This document shows positions 44,901 to 54,466 of a DNA stretch of 64,000 nucleotides, in pieces; position 1 is the first letter of the stretch; the number at the start of each line of letters is the position of its first letter. Under the pieces are notes generated by a model. It worked only from the letters and a program-made list of their open reading frames with translations, did no database searches and was not told the origin of the DNA. The DNA is taken from positions 36,721,797 to 36,785,796 of the forward strand of contig OX419335.1 of the NCBI GenBank assembly GCA_948470475.1. The letters are read 5' to 3'. The translations under genes were made by a program, and so were the position numbers. The DNA is from Galaxea fascicularis (taxonomy: Eukaryota > Cnidaria > Anthozoa > Scleractinia > Euphylliidae).

Positions 44901-47352
44901 TGTCTGTTAAATTGTTCGGAAAAAAAGCTGTTATCTGAAGCGAAACGACCGAAACGAAGCTACGAGCCAGCAAAAGACAGAATTATCTTACATTTAGGAC
45001 TTTAAGACAGAAAATGGTTTCGTATTTTTTTTTTTATGTATTTTTAGGGCGGAGCACCGACGAAAGCAAATGGGAAAAGAAAAGAAAGGAAAATAATTGA
45101 AAAGTTAGGGAAAGAAGTATTCACTGATAACGTCTCAGTCAGTATCGCTACTTGTCTCCCTGAGACTACGTTTAAACTGTATAGTAGGAGAGGAGATTGT
45201 GAATTACAAGGACAGAATATAGGAGACCAAAAATCCATGTAATCACATTGTTTCGGTGGTTTCGTTTCGGTCGTTTCGTTTCGTTGTTTCGGGTTTTAGT
45301 ACATGCCTTATCTGAAAGAGTCTTCCCCTGGTTCGTACAACAAAAATGTGTCACTCCATCTTGACCCATATGGTTGAAATTAAAATAAACTGACAAGGAA
45401 ACTTTACATCAGGTAATATGCTATAACATGCTACAATAAGAGAGAGAAGGAGAGCTGGGAGGGTGTAGTTGTTGAGAGATTATAAATATTAACAACTTAT
45501 TCACCGAGAGCGAGGTCTTTACGGGAAAATCTCAAACTGAGGCCTTGCCGCATTGACCGAATGATAGCGAGGTCAATACAGCAAGGTCAAGGTTTAACCC
45601 TGTGCTTAAATCCCAGTTGTTCGAAGGCCGATTAGCGCTAACCCGGGTTTCTTTTTCTTTTTGTCAAAAGCATTTTCTTGAATAGTTTTCTCATTCCTTT
45701 TTAGAGTATTCAATCATCAAATTGTAGACAAAAATAATGAAACTGAATTTGCTTTTTAAGCTTTCATATCTGAATTCAAATTTCGCACTAACCCTGGGTT
45801 ATCTTAACCCATCTTTGAACAACCCGGCCAAGCTCATTAAGGAAAAAGAATTCATTCAAAGAGTGTTCATTGCCACTCATCTTCTCTGACCCCAACAATT
45901 TTCAGAAAATAAAAGCAAGTTGGCAAGTTGGAATTACCTTTTGTTTTGTTTTTGCAGAATTCGTAATCGGCTCATGGGCATGGAAAATAATGCCTAGCAC
46001 TTGGCCAATCAGAGCGCGCGTTGTATCAGCTACAAGCCCCAGTCAAAATACATGCAAATAAAGCTAAAAATAATCTGTGGTGGAAAACACCATTACCTTC
46101 AGATTCTTCAGAGCTGCCATAGTCGTCATACAGGATTCCTTCTTCCCCCCTTTCCTGCTCAATAAGCTTTTTGTGCCAGCTGCCCAGGTCAACTGATTTA
46201 TATAAATCAAGGAGAAGGATAAGTGACTGCCACTAGTGTGGACAACATACACTGTACCCCTCCATGAGGATCATCGTGTTTCCACAAAAATACGTCTTTC
46301 CCCGAACTTCTAATCATGCAAACAAAAAATTAATGTATAAATGTCATACTTTAGGAATCAAGTATCCAAATGTAAATTATACAGAAAGAAGTTGAAAGAA
46401 TTTGCCATCTCATTGCCGTGATAACAATGAAGACATTGTTGAAGCTCAGTCATGTGAATTTCTGATTGCTACCTAATCTATGTTGTGCAGCCGAGTCATT
46501 TGGCACTTCATCACGTTAACAGTTTGTTGATTACGTTGATTTAGTGGAGTGTGAAAACCTATTAATGACCTCCTACATCATAAACCTAGATGCCTTCCAA
46601 ACCCTGAGAGTCCCATGCACGTTATACATACTTTTGTTTCCCCACAATCTCTCACAAGCCTCCAGAAGAGCCCTTGGGCCAACAGGATAGAAACACCTCT
46701 TCCGACGACGGCGTTTTGATAAAACTGTCATAAGAAACAACAAAAGTGTGATAAATCAATTCAAACAGAAGTCTCAGGTGTTTTTGTCATGTTGTTTTAG
46801 GTGATTCTCAATCACAAACATAATTATTTCCAATAATACCACAACATGATTTGCTCTTGGAGGGGGTTACAATGATAATTTTAAACAAAACTGAAATCAT
46901 TATTTTTAACACACCTTTGCTTGGATCTCTATTGCGTTCAGTTTCATCTTTAGGAAATGATGTGAAGCAAACAACATTGAGCTGTTCAAACTTGGACAAG
47001 TAGTAATGCTTCCAAGCTGTTACCAACTCAGGAGGTACAAGATCTATCTGTAACAAATATATTTGAAATTCAAGAAATGAATTAATAAAATATAACAGCC
47101 ACCTACAAATAATTCTCATGGGATACTACATGTACAACTGGCTGATTGATTGCCAACTCACTGTCCGACTGTCTGACTTTCTAATGGATCAATCAATGAT
47201 TGATTTACTGATCAACGCATCGACACCTTTTACCTATGGCTGTACTAAGGTAATAAAAAGTTTCATTTATGACTCCTTGTTTAAGAAGCGCGTTTGATTA
47301 TAATTTATGTACATGTAATTTGCGCACTACAAGTATTAAATCATCATCATCA

Positions 47353-47383
<31 letters not shown>

Positions 47384-50300
47384 CATTTAAACCCTAAGAT
47401 CAAAATTTTAATTCTCATTTAATGCCTACACACATTTCCTATAAAAAAAAAGTGAGGAGAAATTGTTAAAATGAGAAACAAATTTATCCTCTGTGCTCCT
47501 GTCCTTAATTCTCATAACCACTTTGCTTTATAAAGTGTTGACATCACATGGAGAAATTTGAAACTGATCACTCTTACCTTATTTAAGACCAGCACTAGTT
47601 TTTTTCTCAAGTCCTGTACAACATGATTGTAGAGTGTGGGAGGAAAATGTAAAACCTGGATGGAAAAGCAAGCAACAAAAATGAAAGTAAAAAAAGGTGA
47701 TAGAGGATCTATCTTATGGATGCGCCCTAACTTACATGCATCACTGTCAATAACAGAAAATTCTAAAGGCATTTTGTAGGAAGCAACCACGTTTGAGTTG
47801 AATCTGTCACTGGATTACTACAGAAAATTAGCAGATAAGTTAAATTTTAAGATTTGACTGATATCTGGGGATGTCAGTTGGTATTCATCTGTTGATAACA
47901 GCTTAATCTACTGAAGGCAAATAAGGAACTTGGAGAACCAAGACTGAAACCCAGACAGACAAATGTTTAGCATGGCAACAAAATATGAGGCATTGAGGAA
48001 ATACTGCAAAATTACTGTTACTTTTAATTTTTGCATCATGAATGTCACTTACTGGATGTCTAATATCTGTAATGAGAACAACAATGTCTCCAACTTCTAA
48101 AACTCTCCATAGCTGTCTCCAAGTCTGCACATGAAAAATTGAATAACTTGGGTTGGATTTGTGTTTCCAGCCTACACTGTAACTGCTTAATATTAATTTC
48201 AGAGCATTAAGATCAAGTATTAGACTGTTAATTTGTAGATATCATGCAATGACCTTAAACTAACAACTAACGTGTATTAAAAGGGCCATGGCCAGTACTT
48301 TTATTAATTTTTGTTTTGAATGAAAGGAAACTAGATATATCATTTTTTTAACGAATTTTCCATGACAGTTTACAAACACAGTGACAATACTTATAAACAT
48401 AGGCACGCAATGCGTGCTTGAGCTATTTTGTGAAGAGTGGTAAAATGTTGATAAGATAGGGAGAAGTCAGAAAATGGTTGAATGGTGAGTCATTTATCTG
48501 TGGCGCTTTTGGTTTTTGCTATGGTATCGGAGAAGTACGAGCAAACTGTTTTTCATTTGATTTTTGTTTAGTTTTCTTATTTCTAAGACTGATTTTGAGT
48601 TTGATTTGTACCAATTAAATAGTCATTCATCCTACATTTTTTGAAACAAGAGTTTCATTAATTCTGCAAAAACCAATATGTAACATATTTTCTATTATTT
48701 GTTCATTTTCTTTCTCCGCACTTTCGCAAACACTATATTCGTCCAGTCTCTCAAATTCCCAAAATATACGTACACGTGCTGAAACAGTTCCAGGACCACC
48801 TGAAGAAGTATTCGCAAACAAACGAACCACCAAATACACCGTAATATACAACACCAGCAAAAACAAATCAACGTTGAACAAATAGTGCTGATAACGAATA
48901 TAGATGTAATTGCCATAATTCATCAATTTCTGATTTTCAAGTGCTTTGACCTTTTTCTTCGGACAGCAAAAATAGCCCGACCTAAACAAACGCTCTTATT
49001 TTAGTGTTGGGCCTTTTGCTGACAACGTCTGTGTACAGTAAGCAGATGAGCGTAACACCGCGTTATATCCCATAATAAGGGAAATATTAAACTTACCAAC
49101 TCGAAAACAAACCACCAATAAATTCCAAAATAAGCTCCTCCGAATTAAGAGCGTCATCAGTTGTACAATATTAAAAAACGCGATCAACAGACAAACAACG
49201 GATCGAAATCCGCCAATGAGAAGAAGAGAAAATTGAAGTTGAGAAAAGTAACCAATAAAAAACGGTTAAAAGTGACCAATCATTGTAACAGAAAATAAAT
49301 TCAATTAGATGTTGTTGTAAACAAGTTGAATTGACCACGTGCAAATCTTGTGATTGATCAAAGGTCATGTTGGATGCACGTGACCGATCAAAGTTCGGAG
49401 TCGCATTTAACCAACAGCGCTGCCTTATTCATGTGGGAATTAACCAACGAACTTGCTATTACCAAATGTATGCACGTGATAGATCAAAGTTGAAAATCGC
49501 ATTTGATAAACAGGGCTGTATGTCTTGGTGCCTGTTTACAGGTGAGAAACAAAAGTAATCCATTTGACAAATGAAATTGCTCACTATCCGAAATCACCAT
49601 TTTCATTGTTTAACCTAAAAACGGCTTCACTTCAAGGGGAACAAATATCCAGATTAAGGATTCCCTTCCATAGCATTTTTCTTCCGTACAAATATCACTT
49701 GTGGAAACAGCCACTTCTGATTAGACTAATATTTATAGTTTTCAAATCCATCAAACATATGTTTATTTTCGTCACACAATGATCTTCCAGTTTTAACAAT
49801 GTTCTTGCAGTTTTGACAAAATTAGCAAAGGAACAAAAAAACACAAGAAAAATTACAAAACTAAGCACTCGTCCACTTCGAAACGAAATCTGATTTGCTC
49901 CCCGAGTAGGAACCGCTCAACCAAATTACCTTGATGCTGAATCAATTACGACCAGCATTATTCGTTTAACGTTTTTGCCGCTTTTCACCGCCTGCATTTT
50001 TTCCGATAATCAGAGCATTCAATCAGTTCAATGGCAAATAGTAATATGTGATTTAAAGAACACTGCTTGATCTCAGAACGGCATTTCTTCCCCGCTAGGT
50101 TTCCCGCGGTCACACTACAGGTTGTATGAATAACTCGACGTTTCAATTCTCAAAAACTAAATTTAACCCTTAAAAATTCTCCTCAGAAGTGGTCGAGTGC
50201 CACTAACATAGTTCTACTTTCGTTTTCATCGGGATGACCAAATTCAAAGATGCTGAAAAATCATTGAAGGACTTTCTAGGAGGCGCAGGTTGTGTATCGC

Positions 50301-53300
50301 ACGCAGTACAAAATAGTAAAGACACTTCCCTCGAAAACGTCAGACGTCAGGCTTTTCATTACACAGTAACTTAGCGCTGATTGGCTCTGTAGTAATTTTT
50401 ACGTGGACTCCGGCTGATCTTTGCCAACAATGGGAAAGGAATCTGCTGCTCGTTTCAGCAGACGTTCATCGGGGAGGAAAGATTGCGTGAAGAACCAAAA
50501 GAGCGTCTGCGAAGGAGACTAAACACACGGTTGTTATAACCAACAAGCCGCGGCCGTAAACTTGAAATACTTTCGTCCCCACCTTACTACCTTCATCATC
50601 CATCGAAACAGCACAACTCATACTTCATTCTAATCTGACTCCAGTATCTCACGCCTATTGATGTCATTCACGCATGCGTTAAATATACAAACCCTATTCC
50701 CCGGAAAGACTACCATAATGGTAGTACCCCATGGCGTGATAGTAATAAATACATCACGCAACATGTCATGGATGACGCGTGACATTCCACGCTGATGTTC
50801 CTTTGAGCGTAATCGTCACGCATGTGTAACTTAGTCTCAGTGCTGACCATCACTGACCACATGCTTTCAAAAACACCCCTAAAACAGGGAATTAGATTGG
50901 TCGCTGGCTGAAACAATGCCATCTAAAGAAACCTTTATTTCATTGGTTCAAGGCAGAACCACCCGACCACGGAAGAATTTCTTGAGCTTCATGCTGACAT
51001 AGAGCGATTTTGTTTACACAAAATAGCTCAATAGTTATAGTCCATTTACTTAACTTTTTCAAGTTAAAATCCTCGTCATCATCACTCTGAGGCCAAATTA
51101 GGCAGCATTTACATGGACACGGTTTCATTTATAACCACACTGCTTTCAAGCAGTTTTGCCTTTTGTTTACATGATGCAGAGTAAAGACTGTTATCTAAAC
51201 TGGGTCACTTTGGAAATGCTGACAAAAGTGGAGTGTTTTCAAAACAATAATGGTTTCATCTCTTGTGTAAACAGCAAAACTGCATTGAGTCAATTACTAT
51301 TTTGGTGCAAAATTTGACCAGTCCAAGAGGATTCAAAATGGTGAACTTCGCATGGACTGCAGCGCTGGCTTACATACGATCACAACTTTGAATTCTGGCT
51401 TAAGTTTCCTCTGTCGTCAGTCCATGAAATAAAGTCTCCTTTGCAGCAATTTTTTGGGATGTCAAACAATGCTTCACAAAAATGGCTGTGAAGGACACTG
51501 TGAATTGTGTTTTTTGCCATGTTGACAAGAACAAAATGGAAGCACATTTCTCTAATGGCATCCAGATCCCATTCATCAAGCATGAGTGCCTGGGAACATG
51601 ATCACCATGACTTCAATATAAATAATGCTTGGAAAACAGTTGGATCGGCTCCAAACCACATCATTTTCAATGTGGGTTCAAGGTCGTGAAATCATGTCAA
51701 TTTAAAACCGGGTCTGTGTAAACGCTGCCTTAGACAACCATGGATAGTATACATGTTAAGTAAGAAGACTGCAAAAATACTTTAAAGGTTTTAGTGTTGC
51801 AAACACATCTTTGGGTTCATCTAAATTCATGACAACTAGTGTTTTAACATCTAATTACAAAATACTGCTGTCTCATCTTTGATGACAAGGATACTGGAGA
51901 CTGAAAGGAATAAGTCAGAAGCACAACATTACCTCCAAGTTACGTTCAAAGTAGCTCAGTTCTGAGAGCTTGAATTCGTCATAAATCTTGTCCAAAAAAT
52001 TCTCAAACATCTCTCGCTCTGATCTCTCCACTTGTTCTTTGCTCATGCTATAATTCCACGGAGGGCGTTTAGGCATATCCAACACTAAAATATCAATCAG
52101 TTTAGCAACAATCAGCAATTTCAATATTTTATGAAAATTATGTGGCACGTATTTCTCTACATAAGTTATAGTAACAATCATGTAGTTCCATGGACAATGA
52201 TAAAAACATCAAATTGAAAAACAAATTTCAGCAAATATCATTTTAAGGGGACTTGATCCCACATACATCTTAATAACTCTCATAAAAAATATGTAAAATA
52301 TTAATGATGAAATCGCCATTGGATTTGGCTGATATATATGAGAAATACTTACCTGATCCAGGTTTGTACGTTGTTTCTAGACTAACTTCAAGAGTTTCCT
52401 ATAGTTGAAACAGAAAAACTGCATTGAAATCAGTCCCAGTTATACTTTGTACTCTACAAGAAGGATATCTGGACTGTAAGAAATCCCAGTCAGCTCCTTT
52501 CCCTCAAATTTTCAGATTATAACCTGCTATGAAGGAAGAGGGGTACAGAAAACAAATATTTCTTGGCACCAAGCAATACACCTTTCCGACTTCATTACTG
52601 TTTTCAAATTTGCCATTTTTCGTACCTACTGAAACATAACAAGTTCCTTAGCTTCAGAAACAACATAGCTTATTGCGAGAAAGATGCCAATTGTGTATAA
52701 AACATCCAATATGTTATCGGTACACCAGAAATCTGGTAAGAATGTTAGTATTAAGGAAACACAAACCTGTGCAACATATTTAAGGGGCTCTTGTGCAGCT
52801 TTTTTTCTTGCTTCAATTTCAGCTTTTGATTCACGATCAAACTGAAGACGATACCTGCAAAATCACATCAATTGCTGATCACTTCAATATTTTCATACTC
52901 AAATCACTGTCAATGAGTAATTAACACAAAGAGCCTACAAACAATATTGCTACTAATTTACTATAATTACATGTATTATAAAGAGGTTTTTGAGTGAATA
53001 ATTTATATTGTAAAAACAAAACGAATATAATTGCAAAGTGACCAAATGAATTACATGTAACCCATACAAGTACAGGAATTAGTGTCATTAACTGACAAGC
53101 AAGTCAAGATTGGTTTAGGGTTTTTCATAATTAACATAATCACACTTCAAATTATGCTACAGTCCTTAACAGCTGGTCTAAAATTGCTACAAGTACTTGC
53201 TCTATAAGTGGCTCGATGGATCGATGAGCATACACAATACACCCACATAAGTGATGGTTCTTGACAAGATGGGGTTGGATTCAACTCCTAGGAGTTTTTC

Positions 53301-54159
53301 TTGATTATAATTATTTCCCAACCATGATTTGTAAAGTGTTAAAGAGAGATAAAGTAGATGTAGATGAATACAACCTTCACAGTATTTTTCTTTACTCTTT
53401 TTCTTACCTTTTCCTCTTGTTTCTTTGTTTCTAATAATATTATTATTTTGTTTCCCTTTCTTGTTTGGCAAAGTAGACCATAAAATGGTACATGTATTAA
53501 AATGACACGACAGTTATTTCAGCTAGCTATTAAAGCTGTCAAAACCTCGACAGATGCACTGCGTATCATGAATATTTGATATTACGACAACTTACAAGTA
53601 CGCAAAGCACTGCCTCCGGGTAATCTCGGTCTCCACTGACGAGATCGAGGTTAAAATTTAAAGTTGAAATAAACGAAATATCCGAGTTTGTATTGACACA
53701 AAAATATCGCAAACGAAAGTCGACCATAAAACAGAAAACTATTCGCAAGTAATAACATTAATGAATAAAAATTGCATCTGACCTGTTTGGATCGTGTTTT
53801 TTCTGTCCGTCTTGTCGTACGGGCTGATTATGCAGTTTGACTGATCTGTCGGAATCTGGTAATTTTATATCCCCTATCTCAGATTCGCCCTCTCCTTCTG
53901 TATCCGCAGAATTACCATCGTTGGAGGACTTTTCCTCCCCTTTAAATGATATTGTTACATTTCAGTAACAATAAGCATAAAAAGAAAACAACACGACAAA
54001 AACTAAACAGCTGATGAGCAAAACAGCGAACAAATATCGCAAACATTTCAAAGCTTTGCTGCCTCAAAACACACCAAGGTCGTGCAAACGTTTCTTTTCC
54101 CGTTTGTTCTGCAGTTGCTTCTTTTTCTGCTTGTTGCTAAAGGGCTTTTTGCGAGGCAT
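32906..54159 (-). CDS. GNL1: GNL1, circularly permuted GTPase (HSR1 family)
   Basis: Seventeen minus-strand exons, all phases consistent: 54075-54159, 53783-53939, 52767-52854, 52353-52398, 51933-52084, 48053-48124, 47578-47655, 46915-47047, 46632-46724, 46097-46192, 44630-44695, 41232-41284, 38566-38691, 37700-37886, 36540-36602, 35464-35541, 32906-33144; 1,812 nt, 603 aa, close to human GNL1. The start is fixed by the basic N-terminus MPRKKPFSNKQKKKQLQ. The GTPase motifs are in permuted order: G4 NKID (~225-228) precedes G1 GHPNVGKSS (~356-364), G2 in SRTPGHT and G3 DCPG (~400-403). Landmarks include PPWNYSMSKEQ, FTSFPKD, EPYSAVGYLAARVP and the terminal NPFALLSDE. Family members are nucleolar/nuclear GTPases; the substrate of GNL1 is not settled. 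Introns 11-16 hold most transposons in this window. Confidence 0.95.
33444..33496. mobile_element. Minimal MITE, family CAACCTCGTTCCC, copy 1
   Basis: Only 53 bp: CAACCTCGTTCCC...GGGAACGAGGTTG, flanked by a perfect 9-bp direct repeat GCAACAACC (33435-33443 and 33497-33505). The long target duplication suggests mobilisation by a Mutator-type transposase. Confidence 0.8.
33692..35309 (+). mobile_element. 1.6-kb DNA element with ZAD-like coding region
   Basis: Inverted ends CTAGCCTGCGAGCAAGCTCTC and GAGAGCTTGCTCGCAGGCTAG, flanked by direct repeats GTGGCCA (33685-33691; 35310-35316). The ends extend about 90 bp through purine- or pyrimidine-rich tracts to GAGAGCTTGCAGCGATGTCTCA and its inverse. 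One long frame occupies most of the interior. Inserted in the last GNL1 intron, opposite in sense. Confidence 0.8.
33921..35156 (+). pseudogene. Transposon protein: ZAD-like zinc site plus DUF6589-type N region, one stop
   Basis: One frame of about 411 codons broken by a single TGA at 34452-34454. The N part has two CxxC pairs about 60 residues apart (CRCC near residue 28, CLIC near 90) as in ZAD-type zinc domains, then a basic Ser/Lys tract (PERSPGQKKMQKTRQSPARE). The part after the stop (ATG at 34494 is in the same frame) contains ALAYRVSSILFHSGVSSQDL and RLNRMGICMSP, which to me resembles the region ahead of the DUF6589 catalytic part in large eukaryotic transposon proteins; no catalytic part follows, so the element looks truncated. 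The TGA could be a CGA to TGA CpG transition. Family placement is recall, not a search. Confidence 0.55.
35810..36214. mobile_element. Fold-back MITE, family CACAGGCAGCC, copy 1
   Basis: 405 bp, almost entirely palindromic: outer CACAGGCAGCCTAAGCGTACTG pairs with CAGTACGCTTGGGCTGCCTGTG, and inner TCTGTAATAAATCGCCTTTT and TTAATATTCCTTGCATTAT also have inverses. Flanks ATGCTAG/ATGCTAC are a 7-bp target duplication with one mismatch. GNL1 intron 15. Confidence 0.85.
36886..37206 (+). CDS. Unrecognised 106-aa ORF inside a GNL1 intron (antisense)
   Basis: ATG at 36886 in strong context (AAAATGGCGG) opens a frame to TAA at 37204-37206; an upstream in-frame ATG at 36880 adds two residues. The protein is mixed alpha/beta-like: MAEILIKIKIEGNSNALAF, then LSKTLKEIRQDIVSEVGEL, LPQNFKFVRTGIPES and QEEKLHLQKCI. 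This strand-helix-strand pattern looks like a beta-grasp (ubiquitin-like) N-terminal domain seen on some invertebrate multidomain proteins, so it may be the first exon or an orphaned piece of such a gene. No downstream partner exon was found before 37700. Function unknown. Confidence 0.4.
   Translation: MAEILIKIKIEGNSNALAFVERTQPYLSKTLKEIRQDIVSEVGELLPQNFKFVRTGIPESAIQEEKLHLQKCIGEEDSGKVFSLSTQVHNSLEKKDSREISRHPGF
38763..38920. mobile_element. Fold-back MITE (about 70-bp arms)
   Basis: AATAGGCCATATTCGTATTC...CATGAAGTGGAGGCTCTTGC on the left is the inverse of GAAGAGCCTCCACTTCATG...GAATACGAATATGGCCTATT on the right, centre near 38840. It abuts the GNL1 exon at 38566-38691. Confidence 0.85.
38955..39012. 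mobile_element. Minimal MITE, family CAACCTCGTTCCC, copy 2
   Basis: CAACTTCGTTCCCGGGACC...GAAACGAGGTTG, 58 bp, flanked by AGCCACGGCG and AGCCAAGGCG, a 10-bp duplication with one mismatch. Same family as the elements at 33444 and 39246. Confidence 0.7.
39246..40638. mobile_element. 1.4-kb element, family CAACCTCGTTCCC, with helicase fragments in its TIRs
   Basis: Terminal inverted repeats of about 290 bp: CAACCTCGTTCCCAGGGCC on the left, GGCCCTGGGAACGAGGTTG on the right, flanked by a perfect 9-bp duplication GGACCACTT (39237-39245; 40639-40647). Both arms include the sequence from ATGGCGGAGAAACTGTCTGC onward. The core (39540-40340) shows no protein. GNL1 intron 12. Confidence 0.88.
40291..40499 (-). 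pseudogene. RecQ-like helicase N-terminal fragment
   Basis: In the right arm on the minus strand, two frames together read like a helicase start: an ATG-led piece (AEKLSALFDLDLLL) and, one frame over, LKPLQVKCFEYLLKDKDIVA followed by the Walker A motif LPTGFGKS and LLFQLLPDF. A Q-motif-like lead followed by TGFGKS is typical of RecQ family DNA helicases. A single-base frame break separates the two pieces, and no helicase motifs beyond Walker A are present. The left arm (39393-39537, plus strand) holds a more decayed copy in which the Walker A is destroyed. Confidence 0.65.
41869..42387 (+). CDS. Polinton-element ORF of unknown function
   Basis: 172 codons from the ATG at 41869 (the frame is open further upstream to 41782). 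Acidic and lysine-rich: MDKERFTHFRAEFVHFVEL, a PELTAEFELPDL stretch, a basic patch KKRNRRQK, then a helical C-terminus with AEADARKRIIYLSCLKGQVF and VKAHRLLTSA. No catalytic motif visible. It is intact and AT-rich and points toward the minus-strand genes. I do not recognise it; a regulatory or DNA-binding role would be a guess. Confidence 0.5.
   Translation: MDKERFTHFRAEFVHFVELIKKGNDIDVVLADFLRGYPELTAEFELPDLVKVSVPDIVIEEGSTIEEESPTVKKRNRRQKNMEDIKRRLMESVKEQKPWKDYTDTELNIDNEESCLKALKTLDEAEADARKRIIYLSCLKGQVFQRLREISGKNVSTVKAHRLLTSARLFFN
42606..43014 (-). pseudogene. DNA polymerase B C-terminal fragment (protein-primed type)
   Basis: On the minus strand from about 43014 one frame reads a palm motif C remnant (AYTDSL, for the usual YxDTDS), then HPCHFSERKKVMGKMKDE and the block EFIGLRSKMYSY followed by KTAKGIKRVV. 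The 'FxGLRxKMYS' block with a lysine-rich follow-up is the usual C-terminal signature of Polinton/adintovirus-type polymerases (recognised from memory). Everything before motif C, including exonuclease and other palm motifs, is absent. Non-functional remnant. Confidence 0.65.
43015..43452 (-). pseudogene. Capsid-protein-like N-terminal fragment
   Basis: ATG at 43450-43452. About 146 codons with MAFKSNELLQRNELVRYQLD near the start, a tract of polar beta-strand-like sequence and the motif VNVIIPLNGYSFF just before the frame meets the polymerase fragment at a T-rich junction. A 'IPLNxYSFF' stretch is reminiscent of major capsid proteins of Polinton-like viruses, but this is recall without a search. 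Beyond the junction the frame is shifted relative to the polymerase and is nonsense to 42853. Confidence 0.45.
43471..43833 (-). CDS. Small basic protein of the Polinton-type element
   Basis: 120 aa, intact. Starts MKPYEFTRIYHPSLGRLIY; a short hydrophobic/amphipathic region (ASGILQTITKLLKSIFKPLA) is followed by a strongly basic half (SRSERLGTKLGEKSGDF, FGKQRKLAYTKK). It ends 18 bases before the capsid-like ORF start, so the two were probably transcribed together. It may be a minor virion or DNA-binding protein; not identified. Confidence 0.45.
   Translation of the reverse strand: MKPYEFTRIYHPSLGRLIYKHKENGIIVDNIFEASGILQTITKLLKSIFKPLATKAIKSRSERLGTKLGEKSGDFILKKLENKFGKQRKLAYTKKQPIQTIPEKSTHDIINRLISGSGRK
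45613..45830. mobile_element. MITE (GTTGTTCGAAGGC ends)
   Basis: CAGTTGTTCGAAGGCCGATTAGCGCTAACCCGGGTT on the left pairs loosely with AACCCTGGGTTATCTTAACCCATCTTTGAACAACCCGG on the right; AT-rich centre. GNL1 intron 10. Confidence 0.6.
47343..47386. repeat. (CAT)n(TAT)n microsatellite
   Basis: CATCATCATCATCATTATTATTATTATT... in GNL1 intron 7, between exons 47578-47655 and 46915-47047. Confidence 0.9.
48125..51098. other. Most of GNL1 intron 5: no gene seen
   Basis: Frames at 48627-48989 and elsewhere are short and have no splice partner. It contains a diverged tandem repeat at 49336-49540 and MITE-like arms near 48985-49150 (CGCTCTTATTTTAGTG / CCGAATTAAGAGCG, weak). Otherwise unique AT-rich sequence. 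Confidence 0.5.
49336..49540. repeat. Diverged tandem repeat (CACGTG-GATCAAAG unit)
   Basis: The unit TGCACGTGACCGATCAAAGTT...GTCGCATTTAACCAACAG (from 49374) recurs as TGCACGTGATAGATCAAAGTT...ATCGCATTTGATAAACAG (from 49469); a third, weaker start GACCACGTGC...TTGATCAAAGG lies at 49334. Confidence 0.6.
51099..51732. mobile_element. Non-autonomous DNA element (AGGCAGCATTTACA ends)
   Basis: TTAGGCAGCATTTACATGGACACGGTTT on the left is the inverse of AAAACCGGGTCTGTGTAAACGCTGCCTTA on the right. A minus-strand frame (51380-51583) with WDLDAIREMCFHFVLVN may be a transposase scrap. GNL1 intron 5. Confidence 0.65.
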
Positions 54160-54466
54160 TTCAAAGTCAGCTTTTTCCGAATCATTGACTTGACGACAAT
54201 TAAAATTCATGAATTCACGTCGCCTTGTCAGAGGAAAGACACGTACCGTGTTATATAAGAACCCTTGAAACGTCGCAACAAAACTCTTCAAATAAATATC
54301 CGCGTTCTATTTTTTAACAATTCCATTATTCGCTTGAGGTTTCTATCTCTTAATAGCCGATAAGGGCGCAAAAAACTAAGGTGTAGCAAAAACGCGTGAA
54401 ACTCAAAAGGCACGAAAAACAGTCTTATGCATACCAGTTCCAAACAAATCTTTCTTTACGGTCACT

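Noticed and set aside
48627..48989. 120-aa minus-strand ORF in GNL1 intron 5
   Set aside because: Has a hydrophobic stretch but overlaps another frame of similar length, lacks splice or repeat support and has no recognisable domain.
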